Shown here one piece after another: positions 54,985-63,882 of a DNA stretch of 64,000 nt. Under the pieces are notes generated by a model. The model worked only from the letters and a program-made list of their open reading frames with translations. It ran no database searches and had not been told where the DNA came from. Each line of letters begins with the position of its first letter. The stretch's first letter is position 1. This DNA is from Acidobacteriaceae bacterium (GTDB taxonomy: Bacteria; Acidobacteriota; Terriglobia; Terriglobales; Acidobacteriaceae). The stretch is taken from assembly GCA_003156805.1 (NCBI GenBank), contig PMHV01000030.1, positions 128,165 to 192,164 on the forward strand. The letters are read 5' to 3'. Position numbers and translations under genes: made by a program.

Positions 54985-56880
54985 TCACGGCTCATACCAA
55001 AACACTCCGCCTTTTTCAATCGCTGGAAGCTTGTAACTGACACTCGTGCCACTAACAGTTCCAGTCAGGGGCTGCACATCTCCAAGAAACGGAAGAAAGA
55101 ATCCACGCGTATTGGTTTCACCGGAGACTGTGACTTGAACGCCGGTCTGCGGCGTCTGAATCGGATTCACTCCCCCTTGTAACCCAGCGAAGTTCGCAAA
55201 AAATACGTGAGGCTTTCCGTCTACCTGGGCGATCGATGTGGCAATCATAGGGGAAGCAGTCACACGAAGCATCGCTTCGGATTTCAGGTTCTGCAGAAAT
55301 TCGTGCTCTTGATCCGGAGTCGATTCAGCTACGCTCTTTTGCAGCGCCGCGTAGTAATCTCGTCCTGGGCACTCAGGGAACCGGACTACGTTTGCGGCAG
55401 CGCCAAGCTGAGTGGCGTCTTCCCCTGTAATCACCAGCGTCTTGTTGCCATTCACGTACTTACGAAGCCACGCTCTTTCGTTTTCGCTTATTACTCGCAC
55501 ATTTGGGAGAATCAACGTGCGTCCCTGGAACTCGGAAAGGGTGCGCGGGGTGACGACCTGAAACTCCAGGTGCTTTTGCATGAGAAGGATGAGAATTCCG
55601 CGGTAGGAAGAGATGAATTCGTCCGCGAAATAATTTCGTGTCTTAGGAGAAAAATAAACGCCTATGGGAGAGATCGACGTCCGCGGCCGATAGAAGGTGT
55701 CTTCATGGGCCTTGATCCAGGAGAATATTTTCCTCCGCGTCGCGGAGTCGTTCGACCCCGCCATTGAATGTCCGGGCGCATCCCAGAAATTTGAGCCCGC
55801 CATGATTTCTGAAACTGCCAGATTCATCATCGCTTCCCGCCGATCAACTTTCTGATCGCCATCCCACGAGTAATTCAATATCCAGGTCGCCCTGCCTCGC
55901 GCGAAGGCGCGAAACGAGTGCATTCCCACCTGGTAATTGAACCAATCCAGCGCGGTTCTCGACGATGCCATGTGGTCGCCATTGCCGAACTCGTATTCAT
56001 GGGCAACGGCATCCACAACTGAGTACAAACTGTAGACATCAGCTCCAACCCGAACGGCCTCTTCCTCAATGCCCGGGTAAATCTCAGGAATCGTCTTGAT
56101 TGCGGGATTTATGGCCTTTGCGTTCTGGTCGATTTCTTGCATGAAATCGGTGATCGTCTGAATTCTGAAATCGATCCACTTTCGAAAACTGCCATCCGAG
56201 AAGTCTCCCAGCTTGAGGTCTTTCTTCGCATCCAGGCCGGTTTCTTTTTGAAAAGCTGCCACGGTGTAGTCATCGAAGCTGGCCCAGGTGTCTTCCCATC
56301 CGTCAAAGTGCGTCATCCAATAAGGAATATCCACGTAAATTCCATCGATCCCCGTGCCCGCAATCTGCCTCACCCGCTCCATGTACGTCTTGCGCCAGGC
56401 CGGCGCGTAAGGACTGACCCACACATCCTCGTCGCCTTTCTTGATCCAGAAAGCGGAGCCGCCTCCAAAAACCGCCGGTTCGCCCGTAATTTTCCTCTGA
56501 AGCCAATCAGGATGTTCCTTAGCCAGCGTGTGCGGAGTCTTGTCGGCGTTGGCCGTGATGCACTCAGTCCCGGCGATGTATACAAATGCCCGGTTTCCCG
56601 CCGCGTGCGCCTTCCCGGCAACTTCGCGGATGGCCTCCAACTTTTCTTCAGGATCGACAAAGCTTTCATAACGCCCAGGAATGTCGTTGTCGACTTCGAT
56701 GCCGAATACGCCGTCTTCCTGCGCACTTCGAACAATCCGCTCTGCATTGTCGCTCCGCAGTCCATATGCCCCAATGCGCACGTAATGGGTCCAATTCTGT
56801 TCCGCCGAATCGGGGCCGCCCTGCAGAGGCGGAACCAGCAACAGCAGGGCAATCATCGCGGAAGCGTGCTTTCGTATCAT
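54985..56880 (-). CDS. secreted putative glycoside hydrolase (TIM barrel plus glutamine-amidotransferase-like domain)
   Basis: A 631-residue exported protein with a signal peptide (about 1-21), a TIM-barrel domain (about 25-370), a class-I-amidotransferase-like domain of the sort found in GH42 trimerisation regions (about 395-520), and a small C-terminal beta domain. Motifs include GIEVDNDIPGRY (barrel strand), SPYAPAWR and IDGIYVDIPYW; the acidic DGIYVD and EIYPGIEEE are candidates for catalytic carboxylates. The layout resembles putative glycosyl hydrolase families such as GHL6; no exact family can be given. It is the first gene of the minus-strand series, 150 bases from the divergent DeoR-type regulator, so it is probably the most directly regulated. 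A role on an amino-sugar or galactosyl glycan is inferred. Confidence 0.65.
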   Translation of the reverse strand: MIRKHASAMIALLLLVPPLQGGPDSAEQNWTHYVRIGAYGLRSDNAERIVRSAQEDGVFGIEVDNDIPGRYESFVDPEEKLEAIREVAGKAHAAGNRAFVYIAGTECITANADKTPHTLAKEHPDWLQRKITGEPAVFGGGSAFWIKKGDEDVWVSPYAPAWRKTYMERVRQIAGTGIDGIYVDIPYWMTHFDGWEDTWASFDDYTVAAFQKETGLDAKKDLKLGDFSDGSFRKWIDFRIQTITDFMQEIDQNAKAINPAIKTIPEIYPGIEEEAVRVGADVYSLYSVVDAVAHEYEFGNGDHMASSRTALDWFNYQVGMHSFRAFARGRATWILNYSWDGDQKVDRREAMMNLAVSEIMAGSNFWDAPGHSMAGSNDSATRRKIFSWIKAHEDTFYRPRTSISPIGVYFSPKTRNYFADEFISSYRGILILLMQKHLEFQVVTPRTLSEFQGRTLILPNVRVISENERAWLRKYVNGNKTLVITGEDATQLGAAANVVRFPECPGRDYYAALQKSVAESTPDQEHEFLQNLKSEAMLRVTASPMIATSIAQVDGKPHVFFANFAGLQGGVNPIQTPQTGVQVTVSGETNTRGFFLPFLGDVQPLTGTVSGTSVSYKLPAIEKGGVFWYEP

Positions 56881-56935
56881 TTCGTTTAATAACTTTTACT
56901 TTCGCCACAACTGAGCTGTCAAGTGTAAAATTTCG
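56869..56935. promoter_or_regulatory. phased TTTCG repeats between the divergent aga-type genes (candidate AgaR-like sites)
   Basis: TTTCG starts at 56870, 56880, 56900 and 56931, all on the same strand, with spacings of 10, 20 and 31 bases, so all lie on one face of the helix. DeoR-family repressors such as AgaR bind arrays of CTTTC/TTTCG-like repeats. The array covers the first codons of the glycosidase gene and its presumed promoter. Confidence 0.5.
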
Positions 56936-57031
56936 CTGGCATGGACAAACGGAGCCGATCACGGTAAAAGAGAAATGCAAAGACATACGACGATGCACAT
57001 CCATCTGAAAGCTAGTCTTGCCGAGTAATCT

Positions 57032-57793
57032 GTGCTGAACGAAGAGCGACGCCGGAAAATCCTGGAAATCCTGAACCGCGAGGGCCGCGTCTTGGTCGTG
57101 GACCTGGCCAAGGAGTTCCGCACATCTCAGGTCACCATCCGGAAGGACTTGGATGTTCTTCAGGCTCACGGCCGCATTTACCGTAGCCACGGCGGCGCTC
57201 TGCCAGCCCGAGAGAGCGCGCTGGAAGACCCGACTCTACGCGAAAAAGAGAAGCTGCATCGTAATGAGAAATTGCAGATTGCGACCGCGGCAGCCCGCAT
57301 GGTGCGAGAAGGCCAGGTGGTGGTCCTTGATTCCGGGACTACAACAACCGCGATTGCGAGGGTGTTGCGCAAATTTCAGAACCTCACAATCATTACCAAC
57401 GCGGTAAATATTGCCGCCGAACTTTCCGGTTCCTCTCTTGAGGTCATTCTGACCGGCGGAACCTTAAGGAAGAATTCATTCTCGCTGGTCGGACCGATTG
57501 CGGAAGAAACACTGCGCCGCCTGAACGCAGACATTCTTTTTCTCGGGGTGGATGGTTTCGACGTGCAACATGGATTGACTACGCCGAATCTGCTGGAGGC
57601 CAAAGTCAATCGGGCAATGATGGACGTGGCCAGGGTTGTAGTGGCGGTGTGCGACTCCAGCAAGTTCGGCCGCCGCACCTTGTCTTCGATAGCGCCACCC
57701 TCGGGTGTGCACCATCTGATCACCGACCGGGGCGTTCCCAAGGCAGACCTGGCCGCGCTGAAAAAAGCTGGGATTCAGATAACCCTTGTCTAG
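57032..57793 (+). CDS. DeoR-family transcriptional repressor (AgaR-like)
   Basis: A 253-residue regulator: DeoR winged helix-turn-helix (about 5-58; RRRKILEILNREGRV, VTIRKDLDVL) and a DeoRC sugar-phosphate sensor domain (about 75-235; DSGTTTTAIARVL is the phosphate-binding loop). The start is GTG 57032 with no strong ribosome-binding site. Members close to AgaR repress amino-sugar genes and respond to a phosphorylated sugar. It is divergent from the glycosidase-agaS-pfkB-receptor-GH36 series, and the phased TTTCG repeats are its likely binding sites. Name AgaR is suggested by neighbours, not proved. Confidence 0.87.
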   Translation: MLNEERRRKILEILNREGRVLVVDLAKEFRTSQVTIRKDLDVLQAHGRIYRSHGGALPARESALEDPTLREKEKLHRNEKLQIATAAARMVREGQVVVLDSGTTTTAIARVLRKFQNLTIITNAVNIAAELSGSSLEVILTGGTLRKNSFSLVGPIAEETLRRLNADILFLGVDGFDVQHGLTTPNLLEAKVNRAMMDVARVVVAVCDSSKFGRRTLSSIAPPSGVHHLITDRGVPKADLAALKKAGIQITLV

Positions 57794-57822
57794 TAATCCT
57801 TGTCTAATTTCACCCGTGCAAT

Positions 57823-59010
57823 CTACTTTGTGCTTGCAAGCGCTGCCGGGCGAAATTGCCGGAACATCCTCTCCGCATTCTTGTGGTAGATCTTTTCCAG
57901 AACTGAATCGGGAAGTTCCATGCCATAAATTTTCCAACGGCCTTGCCCTGGGTAGCCCCAGTAGTCAAAGGATTCGTCTCCGGTTTCCAGCCACCGAAAG
58001 TGGTTGCGGTACATGGCTTCGTCCATGCCGTTATCGGTGCCAAACATGATCCGGTCCTGATACTTGATAAAGAACTCGCGGGCGCGACGCGGCTGACGGC
58101 CCAGCTCGGCTTCGCGAGCCCCGAACTCGACCATAACATTTGGAAGTGAGTCCAGCAGATGAGAAACATAGTCGAGATTCTCCGGCCAGTTCGCCATGTG
58201 CAGCGCAACAAACGTTGTGTGCGGATGCTTTGCAAACATCCGGTCGCGCGCTGCGAGAATCGATTCCTTGGTCGGAAACTGTGGCCCGTAGAAGCTCCAG
58301 TCCGGGTGTTCCGTCAGTTCTTCATACCGCTCATTGGTGTTGTCCACTGGATGAAAGAACGATTCGGGATCGGTGGTGTGAATGGAGACAGGAATGCCCA
58401 GTCGTCCGCACTCCTCCCAGATGGGATCGAGGCGCGGGTCGTCGACCGCGATCAGCTTCCCGGACTTGTCGCGCACGCCTAGACCCAGATCCTTTAACTG
58501 CTTCAGGCCGCGCGCGCCGCGCGCCACGGCATCATCGAGCTGCGCCACCATCTCCTGACTGAAGTTTGGGTCGTCAATTTTGCTCCAGTCGATCTGGCTG
58601 AAGACCATAAAGCGTCCCGGATACGGCTTGACCATCTCGTCAATCACCGATTGCAATTCGTCGCCCCACATGCCGGTCAGGATTACCACCGTCCTGACGT
58701 TGGTCTTGTCCATGATCTCCACCACGCGCTCGGGCGGCATGTGATCGTCGATTCGCATAGCGTCGTTCACGTGATTGTGAACATCGATCACGTAGTACTT
58801 GGCTCTGTCCACGTTGTGCGCTGATGCGTGCAGCATCGAAACCGGGTGGAAGTCCTTCAACAGGAGTGTTTTCTTTTCGTCGGCATCGGAGGCGGATTTG
58901 TAGCTGATCTGCCCCGGTGACTGGTCCCTCTGTGGCGGCGCGTTCTGTGCGGCGGGCCACGTCAAGATGGCCAGAAATGCGCAACCTGACCAACTCGGTC
59001 TGATGAACAT
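57823..59010 (-). CDS. secreted metal-dependent amidohydrolase (amidohydrolase_2 family)
   Basis: A 395-residue TIM-barrel hydrolase or decarboxylase. The N-terminus has a hydrophobic export signal (about 1-22, ending WPAAQN). The metal motif H-N-H is in DVHNHV (about residue 76), the conserved His in VALHMANWPEN and the Asp in FGTDNGMDE fit the family, which includes ACMSD-like decarboxylases and lactonases. ATG 59010 is preceded by AAGGAG; the frame is open to 59148 without features. It converges on the DeoR gene. A palindrome with the same CTTTCG motif lies 53 bases upstream, so it may belong to the same regulon. Substrate not predictable. Confidence 0.8.
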   Translation of the reverse strand: MFIRPSWSGCAFLAILTWPAAQNAPPQRDQSPGQISYKSASDADEKKTLLLKDFHPVSMLHASAHNVDRAKYYVIDVHNHVNDAMRIDDHMPPERVVEIMDKTNVRTVVILTGMWGDELQSVIDEMVKPYPGRFMVFSQIDWSKIDDPNFSQEMVAQLDDAVARGARGLKQLKDLGLGVRDKSGKLIAVDDPRLDPIWEECGRLGIPVSIHTTDPESFFHPVDNTNERYEELTEHPDWSFYGPQFPTKESILAARDRMFAKHPHTTFVALHMANWPENLDYVSHLLDSLPNVMVEFGAREAELGRQPRRAREFFIKYQDRIMFGTDNGMDEAMYRNHFRWLETGDESFDYWGYPGQGRWKIYGMELPDSVLEKIYHKNAERMFRQFRPAALASTK

Positions 59011-59062
59011 TGCGCCTGATCTCCTTAAATCTTCTGCAATTTTTCCCGACAACCTCAAGAAA

Positions 59063-59080
59063 GCGAAAGTAATCTTTCGC
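59063..59080. promoter_or_regulatory. palindromic operator candidate upstream of the amidohydrolase
   Basis: Perfect inverted repeat GCGAAAG-TAAT-CTTTCGC. CTTTCG occurs again at 59100-59105. The half-site matches the TTTCG repeats at 56869-56935. Confidence 0.5.
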
Positions 59081-59359
59081 AATATACTTAGGGTTCTATC
59101 TTTCGGCAAGCGGTTGTTTGACGAGGACTCAACAACGCACGCATGCAAGCTCTACGAATCGAACGACCGTTAAGCTTGAATGAAAAGACAGCAAGCCGCC
59201 AGCATTTGCTCCAATCCATCTGGACGAGTGGTCGGCCCGGAAGCCATCCGTAAACGGGCTTGCTCAGCGAAGACAAATCAACCCACTTCGCGAATCATCG
59301 GTTTGTTATCGCATTGCGCTCGCCCGATAGAGTCTTTGAAACCGGACCGCCTCCCGCGT
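59081..59359. other. remaining intergenic region before the kinase stop
   Basis: About 280 bases with no convincing ORF; together with the palindromic site it forms the 349-base gap between the amidohydrolase start and the kinase stop. Confidence 0.4.
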
Positions 59360-62056
59360 TTATCTTTCCAATTCCGCGGTCCAGTCTGAAACCAGCACCA
59401 GTGGCTCGGACTCGCTGGTCAGAGGAAAAGCGACCAGAATGCGCCGACCGTCTGGGCTGACGTCATACGGAGCGAAATAAGGAGCGACGTAACGCACTCC
59501 AAACAGAGTCTGTGAGCGGCCCGCGGCAAAATTCTCTTTGCCCGGAATGGTTTCCACCGCGTGCAACTGCCCGTCAAATCCGATATAAAAAATCTCTTTC
59601 CCGTCTCCACGCCACACCGGGAAAGTTCCGCCCTCAGTCGACACCTGCCAGCGCCCGCGTCCGCCGGGAAAGCTCGTGACATAGGTTTCTTCCCGCCCCG
59701 AATCCCGCAGGCTGTACGCCAGCCAACGTCCATCGGGAGACAGGCGCGAGTAGGTCACCGTTCCTTCCGCCGACTCCGGCTTGACCACCACAAAGGGCTT
59801 GCGGTCGCCCGTCAGCGGCATCGCCCACACCGATGTTCCGTCCGGTCCGTTCTGCTTCTGGTAGACCAGATACTGCCCATCTGCGGATATCTGGGGCCAC
59901 ATTAGGGTCATGGGACTGCCAGGGTCATCCCCCAAGAGCAGCTCGTCCTGGCCGCCGCCACTCGCCAGCCGGGCATGCAGGGTCGAACCCGACTGGATTC
60001 TCGATCCATTCTGCACCATGAACACGACCTTCTGTCCGTCCGGCGACCACGCGGGTTCGAGGTGAGTCACCGGATCGAAAGTCAGCCGCGTTTTTGTTCC
60101 CCGCTCCAAATCGAAAACCCAAATATCAATCAGCGGATCTCCGATCGCCACCACCAGTCGCTTGCCATCAGGAGACAGCCTCATCCCCTTATAGGCCGTA
60201 TGTTCGCCGACAGTGCCCAGCGACTTCCCGCTACGATCCGTCCAGATCAGACCATAGTCGGCCGCGATGCCGGAAGATCCCGGTTCGTAGACGAACAGGC
60301 CATCGTCGGTCGCCGTGAACGTCGTATGCCAGGTTCCGCTGTCATATTGCACATCGTCGGCCACAATCTGCTGCTCGCCCGATAGCGTGCCGCTTGCCGG
60401 ATCGAACTTCTGTGCCATCACCGCATGCTGTTGATGAAACAGCAAATATCCCGCCGCATACTGAGCCTGCGAATCGTTGGCCAGCACAAGCTTGCTGCGG
60501 TCGTCATCGAGAGACGCGAGGTAGATGCCGTTTTGCTCCGAACTTACACCGGCATGGTTGGTCGCCAGAAACATGAAGTGCCGGCCATCCGGAAGGAACA
60601 TCGGCCAGCGATGCGTCGAGTGCCTGGTGGGGTCGATCTTCGTGGCCTGCGCTGGGACGTTAGCGCCTGTAGCATTTACTCTCATCAGTGAGCCGCGATA
60701 GTCCGGGGCGTAAACGATCACGTTGTCCTTGCCCCAGGCGCCTCCGCGAGCATTCGCCGCATCCGCCAGCGCGATCACCGGGCCGCCGCCTGCCGGAATC
60801 TTGCTGAGTTTGCCCGCACTGAAGAAGCCTATAAACCGGCTATCCGGCGACCAGAATGGGCAGTACCCTCCCTCCGTCCCCGCAAGCTTCTGGACGACCC
60901 CCTCAAGGTTCCGGACCCAGAGCACGTTTTGCTCTTTCGCGGAATGCGCGGCGAAGACCAGTCGCGTACCGTCGGGAGACAGCGCCGGCGGACCTGAGAA
61001 ATCGCCTATCAGATCGTACGTGGCGTTCGCCGGAGGCAGCAGAGATGCGCGCAGCACGTGTCTCTGCGGCCGCGACAGCAAAGCCCACAGGCACGCCGCC
61101 AGAAGCACCATCACCGCCGCACCCCACACCGCCCGCTCCCGCCATCTTCGCGATGGGGGGCGCAGCGCCGGCGCTCCTGTCTGCGATCCCGAACCGGCGA
61201 TCCAGCGCAACTCGCGAACAATGTCAGCGGCGCTCTGCCACCTGGAATCGGGATCCTTCGCCAGGCACCCCTGCACCACGTGCTGCAGACCCGAAGGCGT
61301 CATGGGCTGAATGGTCGTGATCGGCTCCGGTTCTTTTTCCAAGATCGCGGCCGCGACCGACACCATGGTCTTGCCTTCAAACGCCCGCTTCCCCGTCGCC
61401 ATCTCATAGAGCACCGCGCCCAGACTGAAAATGTCGCTGCGCGCGTCCGTTTCTTTGCCTTCCACCTGCTCCGGCGACATGTACTGGAACGTCCCGACAA
61501 TCGTTCCCTGCGCCGTCAGCGGAGTTGCATTGTGGCTGGTCAGGGTCGCCGTCAACTCTGACGTTTGCGGATTTCGCGGGGTCATCCCCTTCGCCAGCCC
61601 GAAGTCCATCAGCTTGGCGCCCGCCTTGGTCAGCATCACGTTGCCCGGCTTCAGGTCGCGATGCGCCACGCCACAGCGGTGCGCTGCCTGCAACCCCTCC
61701 GCGATCTCGGCGCCGCAACGCAACACCTGCTCCAGAGGCAGCGGCCCGCGCCGCAGCCGCTCGGCCAGGGATTCCCCCTCCAGAAGCTCCATCACCAAAT
61801 AGCTGACGCCATCCTGCGAACCGACATCGTAGAGATGGCAAATGTGCGGATGATTCAGGGACGAGACCGCCCGCGCTTCGCGATCGAAACGCTCGCGCGC
61901 CTCCGCCTGGTCCGAGAGACGGGACGGCAGTACCTTGATGGCGACACTGCGGTCCAGCCGCGTATCGCGGGCGCGATACACCTCACCCATGCCGCCCGCG
62001 CCCAGCGGAGATTGGATCTCATACGGCCCGAGTTTCGTGCCAGAGGTTAGCGCCAT
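59360..62056 (-). CDS. transmembrane Ser/Thr protein kinase with PD40/WD40-like propeller
   Basis: An 898-residue PknB-type kinase. The kinase domain (about 10-275) has the glycine loop GAGGMG, ATP-binding K41, catalytic loop HRDLKPGNV with D134 and N139, and DFG at D151. One membrane helix follows at about 308-327 (WGAAVMVLLAACLWALL), then an extracytoplasmic TolB-like PD40 beta-propeller to the C-terminus, with repeats such as LSPDGKRLVV and WSPDGQKV. ATG 62056 is preferred to TTG 62068. Such kinases are abundant in Acidobacteriota; substrate proteins are unknown. It is unlinked to the neighbouring operons by spacing. Confidence 0.92.
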   Translation of the reverse strand: MALTSGTKLGPYEIQSPLGAGGMGEVYRARDTRLDRSVAIKVLPSRLSDQAEARERFDREARAVSSLNHPHICHLYDVGSQDGVSYLVMELLEGESLAERLRRGPLPLEQVLRCGAEIAEGLQAAHRCGVAHRDLKPGNVMLTKAGAKLMDFGLAKGMTPRNPQTSELTATLTSHNATPLTAQGTIVGTFQYMSPEQVEGKETDARSDIFSLGAVLYEMATGKRAFEGKTMVSVAAAILEKEPEPITTIQPMTPSGLQHVVQGCLAKDPDSRWQSAADIVRELRWIAGSGSQTGAPALRPPSRRWRERAVWGAAVMVLLAACLWALLSRPQRHVLRASLLPPANATYDLIGDFSGPPALSPDGTRLVFAAHSAKEQNVLWVRNLEGVVQKLAGTEGGYCPFWSPDSRFIGFFSAGKLSKIPAGGGPVIALADAANARGGAWGKDNVIVYAPDYRGSLMRVNATGANVPAQATKIDPTRHSTHRWPMFLPDGRHFMFLATNHAGVSSEQNGIYLASLDDDRSKLVLANDSQAQYAAGYLLFHQQHAVMAQKFDPASGTLSGEQQIVADDVQYDSGTWHTTFTATDDGLFVYEPGSSGIAADYGLIWTDRSGKSLGTVGEHTAYKGMRLSPDGKRLVVAIGDPLIDIWVFDLERGTKTRLTFDPVTHLEPAWSPDGQKVVFMVQNGSRIQSGSTLHARLASGGGQDELLLGDDPGSPMTLMWPQISADGQYLVYQKQNGPDGTSVWAMPLTGDRKPFVVVKPESAEGTVTYSRLSPDGRWLAYSLRDSGREETYVTSFPGGRGRWQVSTEGGTFPVWRGDGKEIFYIGFDGQLHAVETIPGKENFAAGRSQTLFGVRYVAPYFAPYDVSPDGRRILVAFPLTSESEPLVLVSDWTAELER

Positions 62057-62627
62057 GCGTGCGCGCAATTATAGCCTGCGCAGCACGTTGCAGAGGATTC
62101 CAACGATTCCGGGTGAACGGCCGGCCACCCGGGAGCTATCCATAAACGGGCTTCGCAGAACTCTGGGATGGGTTGGCACTCTACGGCACCCCGCTTCCCC
62201 AAGCCGACTTCGGGCCCAGAATAATTTCCGGTTAGCCCGTGACTCGGGAAGTATTCAGAAGTGCTACCGCGTAGGGCCGTCATCGGTCAGATGGAATGCT
62301 CTGAAGCTCGATGGAGAAAACAAGAGTATTCCGCTTCCCTTCGCGTACCGTTAAATCATGATCTTGAAAACGATTCGTTTGGTTACGGAGCCGTTGTTTG
62401 TTTTGTGGCCTTGTACTATTGCTGGTAACGCAAACGATGAGTATTAAAGGGCAAACGACGCCCCTCCTATGTTCTGATTACGTTGGCACCTACGCCGACG
62501 CCCCCGGACGCACGGTTGGAATCGTAGCTGGCGACGAGATCAGGCGGGCCCTCGCAGGTGCATCGCCGGACCAGTCATACGGTACGAGGCGTTCCGTTAC
62601 AGCCACGGACCGCGCTGCTATTCAGAG
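62057..62627. other. intergenic region, no gene recognised
   Basis: About 570 bases before the kinase start on the minus strand. An ORF on the plus strand (62398-62808) has a hydrophobic start but runs through the reverse-strand hydrolase remnant, and no family is visible; it is not called. Confidence 0.4.
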
Positions 62628-62882
62628 CTATCGTTCCGGCCGCAAACCGCCGATCTTCTCGACGACAATCGCCAACCCTGCCGAGCGCCAGGCGGATTGG
62701 GATGTGATGGTGGATGACAACAAGAAGGGGGATTTCCTGTCCTGCCGGCCATGGCCAACGATCGGGACCTGGTCTTGCCGTCTTTCGAGCGCACCATCCG
62801 GCCGATAAAACCACCCGGGAATCAGGGTTCCGTCGGCGTCGAACTCGACTGTCGTGACGATCGAATCTTGCCAAATTCGGCA
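62628..62882 (-). pseudogene. remnant of an alpha/beta hydrolase (S15-like N-terminus)
   Basis: Directly after the NIPSNAP stop and in the same frame, 84 codons read as the N-terminal part of an X-Pro dipeptidyl-peptidase/S15-type hydrolase: TTVEFDADGTLIPGWFYRPDG fits its first beta strands, followed by VPIVGHG and SAGLAIVV in the right order. No start codon, nucleophile elbow or C-terminus is left. Probably a decayed gene. The match is by motif memory only. Confidence 0.4.
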
Positions 62883-63350
62883 CTACTTCATCGGCGAAAA
62901 ATCCGTCGGATGCATGTACGTCGAGTCCTCTTTCTCCACCAGCTTGTTCGCCTGTTCGGATTTGATCACCTCTTGAAACTCCGGGTCCGCCACAAACGCG
63001 GCCCAGTTCTTGTTCGCTTCCTCCCGGCTGGAATATGCCAGGATATCGACGAACGTATTGTCCCAAGCGGGAGCACGCTCGGGTATCCAGTAACCCACAA
63101 CTTTCAGACCGTGTTTGGCGAGTAGCTTGGAAGTCGTGTCGCGAAACCGCGACTCCAGCGCCGGCAGTTTGCCCGGCACCGCATGATAAACGCGCAGCTC
63201 GAAGACGCGATTGCTATCGGCCCTCACCTGGTTTATGTGCGCCAGGCGGGCAGTAATGAGCGATCCAGCGGCAAAGGAAACCAAGGCGATAGCGCAAACA
63301 GTCCATCCTTTAGATTTCCAGCCTTTGAATTTGCAGCAGTTGAGTGTCAA
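62883..63350 (-). CDS. NIPSNAP-family protein with N-terminal membrane anchor
   Basis: A 155-residue protein with a membrane helix (about 15-35, CAIALVSFAAGSLITARL) and one NIPSNAP ferredoxin-like domain (about 48-150; VFELRVYHAVPGKLPALESR, WDNTFVDILAYSSREEA). The function of bacterial members is unknown; many are stress- or catabolism-associated. The frame is open to 63536, but that would overlap the VOC gene. TTG 63350 has AAGGAG (63358-63363) 7 bases ahead and gives a sensible anchor, so it is preferred. The VOC gene ends 82 bases upstream on the same strand. Confidence 0.75.
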   Translation of the reverse strand: MTLNCCKFKGWKSKGWTVCAIALVSFAAGSLITARLAHINQVRADSNRVFELRVYHAVPGKLPALESRFRDTTSKLLAKHGLKVVGYWIPERAPAWDNTFVDILAYSSREEANKNWAAFVADPEFQEVIKSEQANKLVEKEDSTYMHPTDFSPMK

Positions 63351-63432
63351 TGGAAGTCTCCTTAGTTTATCACCGCAAAGTATTGAGTCGATGCCCGACG
63401 AGTTCATGCCTTCCGAAGGACAATCATCGGGT

Positions 63433-63882
63433 TCACGCCGGTTGTGCTTCCCAAGGATCGAAGGTTCCAACATTCCAAACGTGTCCCTCGGGATCGCTGC
63501 AGGAGAATGCTTTACCGCCATAGTCTTTCTCTTCAAGATCGATCACCATCTTGGCGCCGGCAATCTTGGCACTGGCATAGATCGCATCTATGTCGGATAC
63601 GACAAGATAGGGAGTTTGTGTCTCTGCTCCACCGATCTCATCCGGTTGCTTCAGCAGCTTCGACAGCGGCGTCCCACTAATAACCGAGCCGACCATGATC
63701 ATGCCGTTGCCAAAAGTCAGCTGGGAATGCATCACTACGCCGTCAGGACCAGCATAGACCGCCTGCTTCTCAAACCCGAACGCCCGGCACAGCCATTCGA
63801 TCATGCCCATGGCGTTTCGATAGCGGAGCCCTGGGATTACGGTTGATTTGCAGTTCTTCGCTAAGGTGGTCATGTCCGTCAT
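63433..63882 (-). CDS. VOC-family (glyoxalase/PhnB-like) protein
   Basis: A 149-residue single-domain protein of the vicinal oxygen chelate superfamily. Paired beta-alpha-beta-beta-beta modules are visible (VIPGLRYRNAMGMIEWLCRA, PYLVVSDIDAIYASAKIAGA) and FSCSDPEGHVWNVGTFDPW at the end is the typical closing motif. Such proteins include glyoxalases, antibiotic-binding proteins and dioxygenases; none of these can be chosen. The frame is open to 63999, but ATG 63882 has GGTGA just upstream and starts the domain, so it is preferred (ATG 63873 is an alternative). Confidence 0.8.
   Translation of the reverse strand: MTDMTTLAKNCKSTVIPGLRYRNAMGMIEWLCRAFGFEKQAVYAGPDGVVMHSQLTFGNGMIMVGSVISGTPLSKLLKQPDEIGGAETQTPYLVVSDIDAIYASAKIAGAKMVIDLEEKDYGGKAFSCSDPEGHVWNVGTFDPWEAQPA

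Noticed and set aside
54930..55052. N-terminal extension of the AgaS-like protein
   Set aside because: It runs into the 3' end of the upstream glycosidase gene, has no ribosome-binding site, and family members begin near GTG 54923.
62398..62808. plus-strand ORF of 136 residues with hydrophobic start
   Set aside because: No family, no ribosome-binding site, and its second half is antisense to the hydrolase-like remnant that makes better sense.
63351..63536. 62-residue extension of the NIPSNAP protein
   Set aside because: It overlaps the end of the VOC gene and has no domain; TTG 63350 has an AAGGAG site at correct distance.
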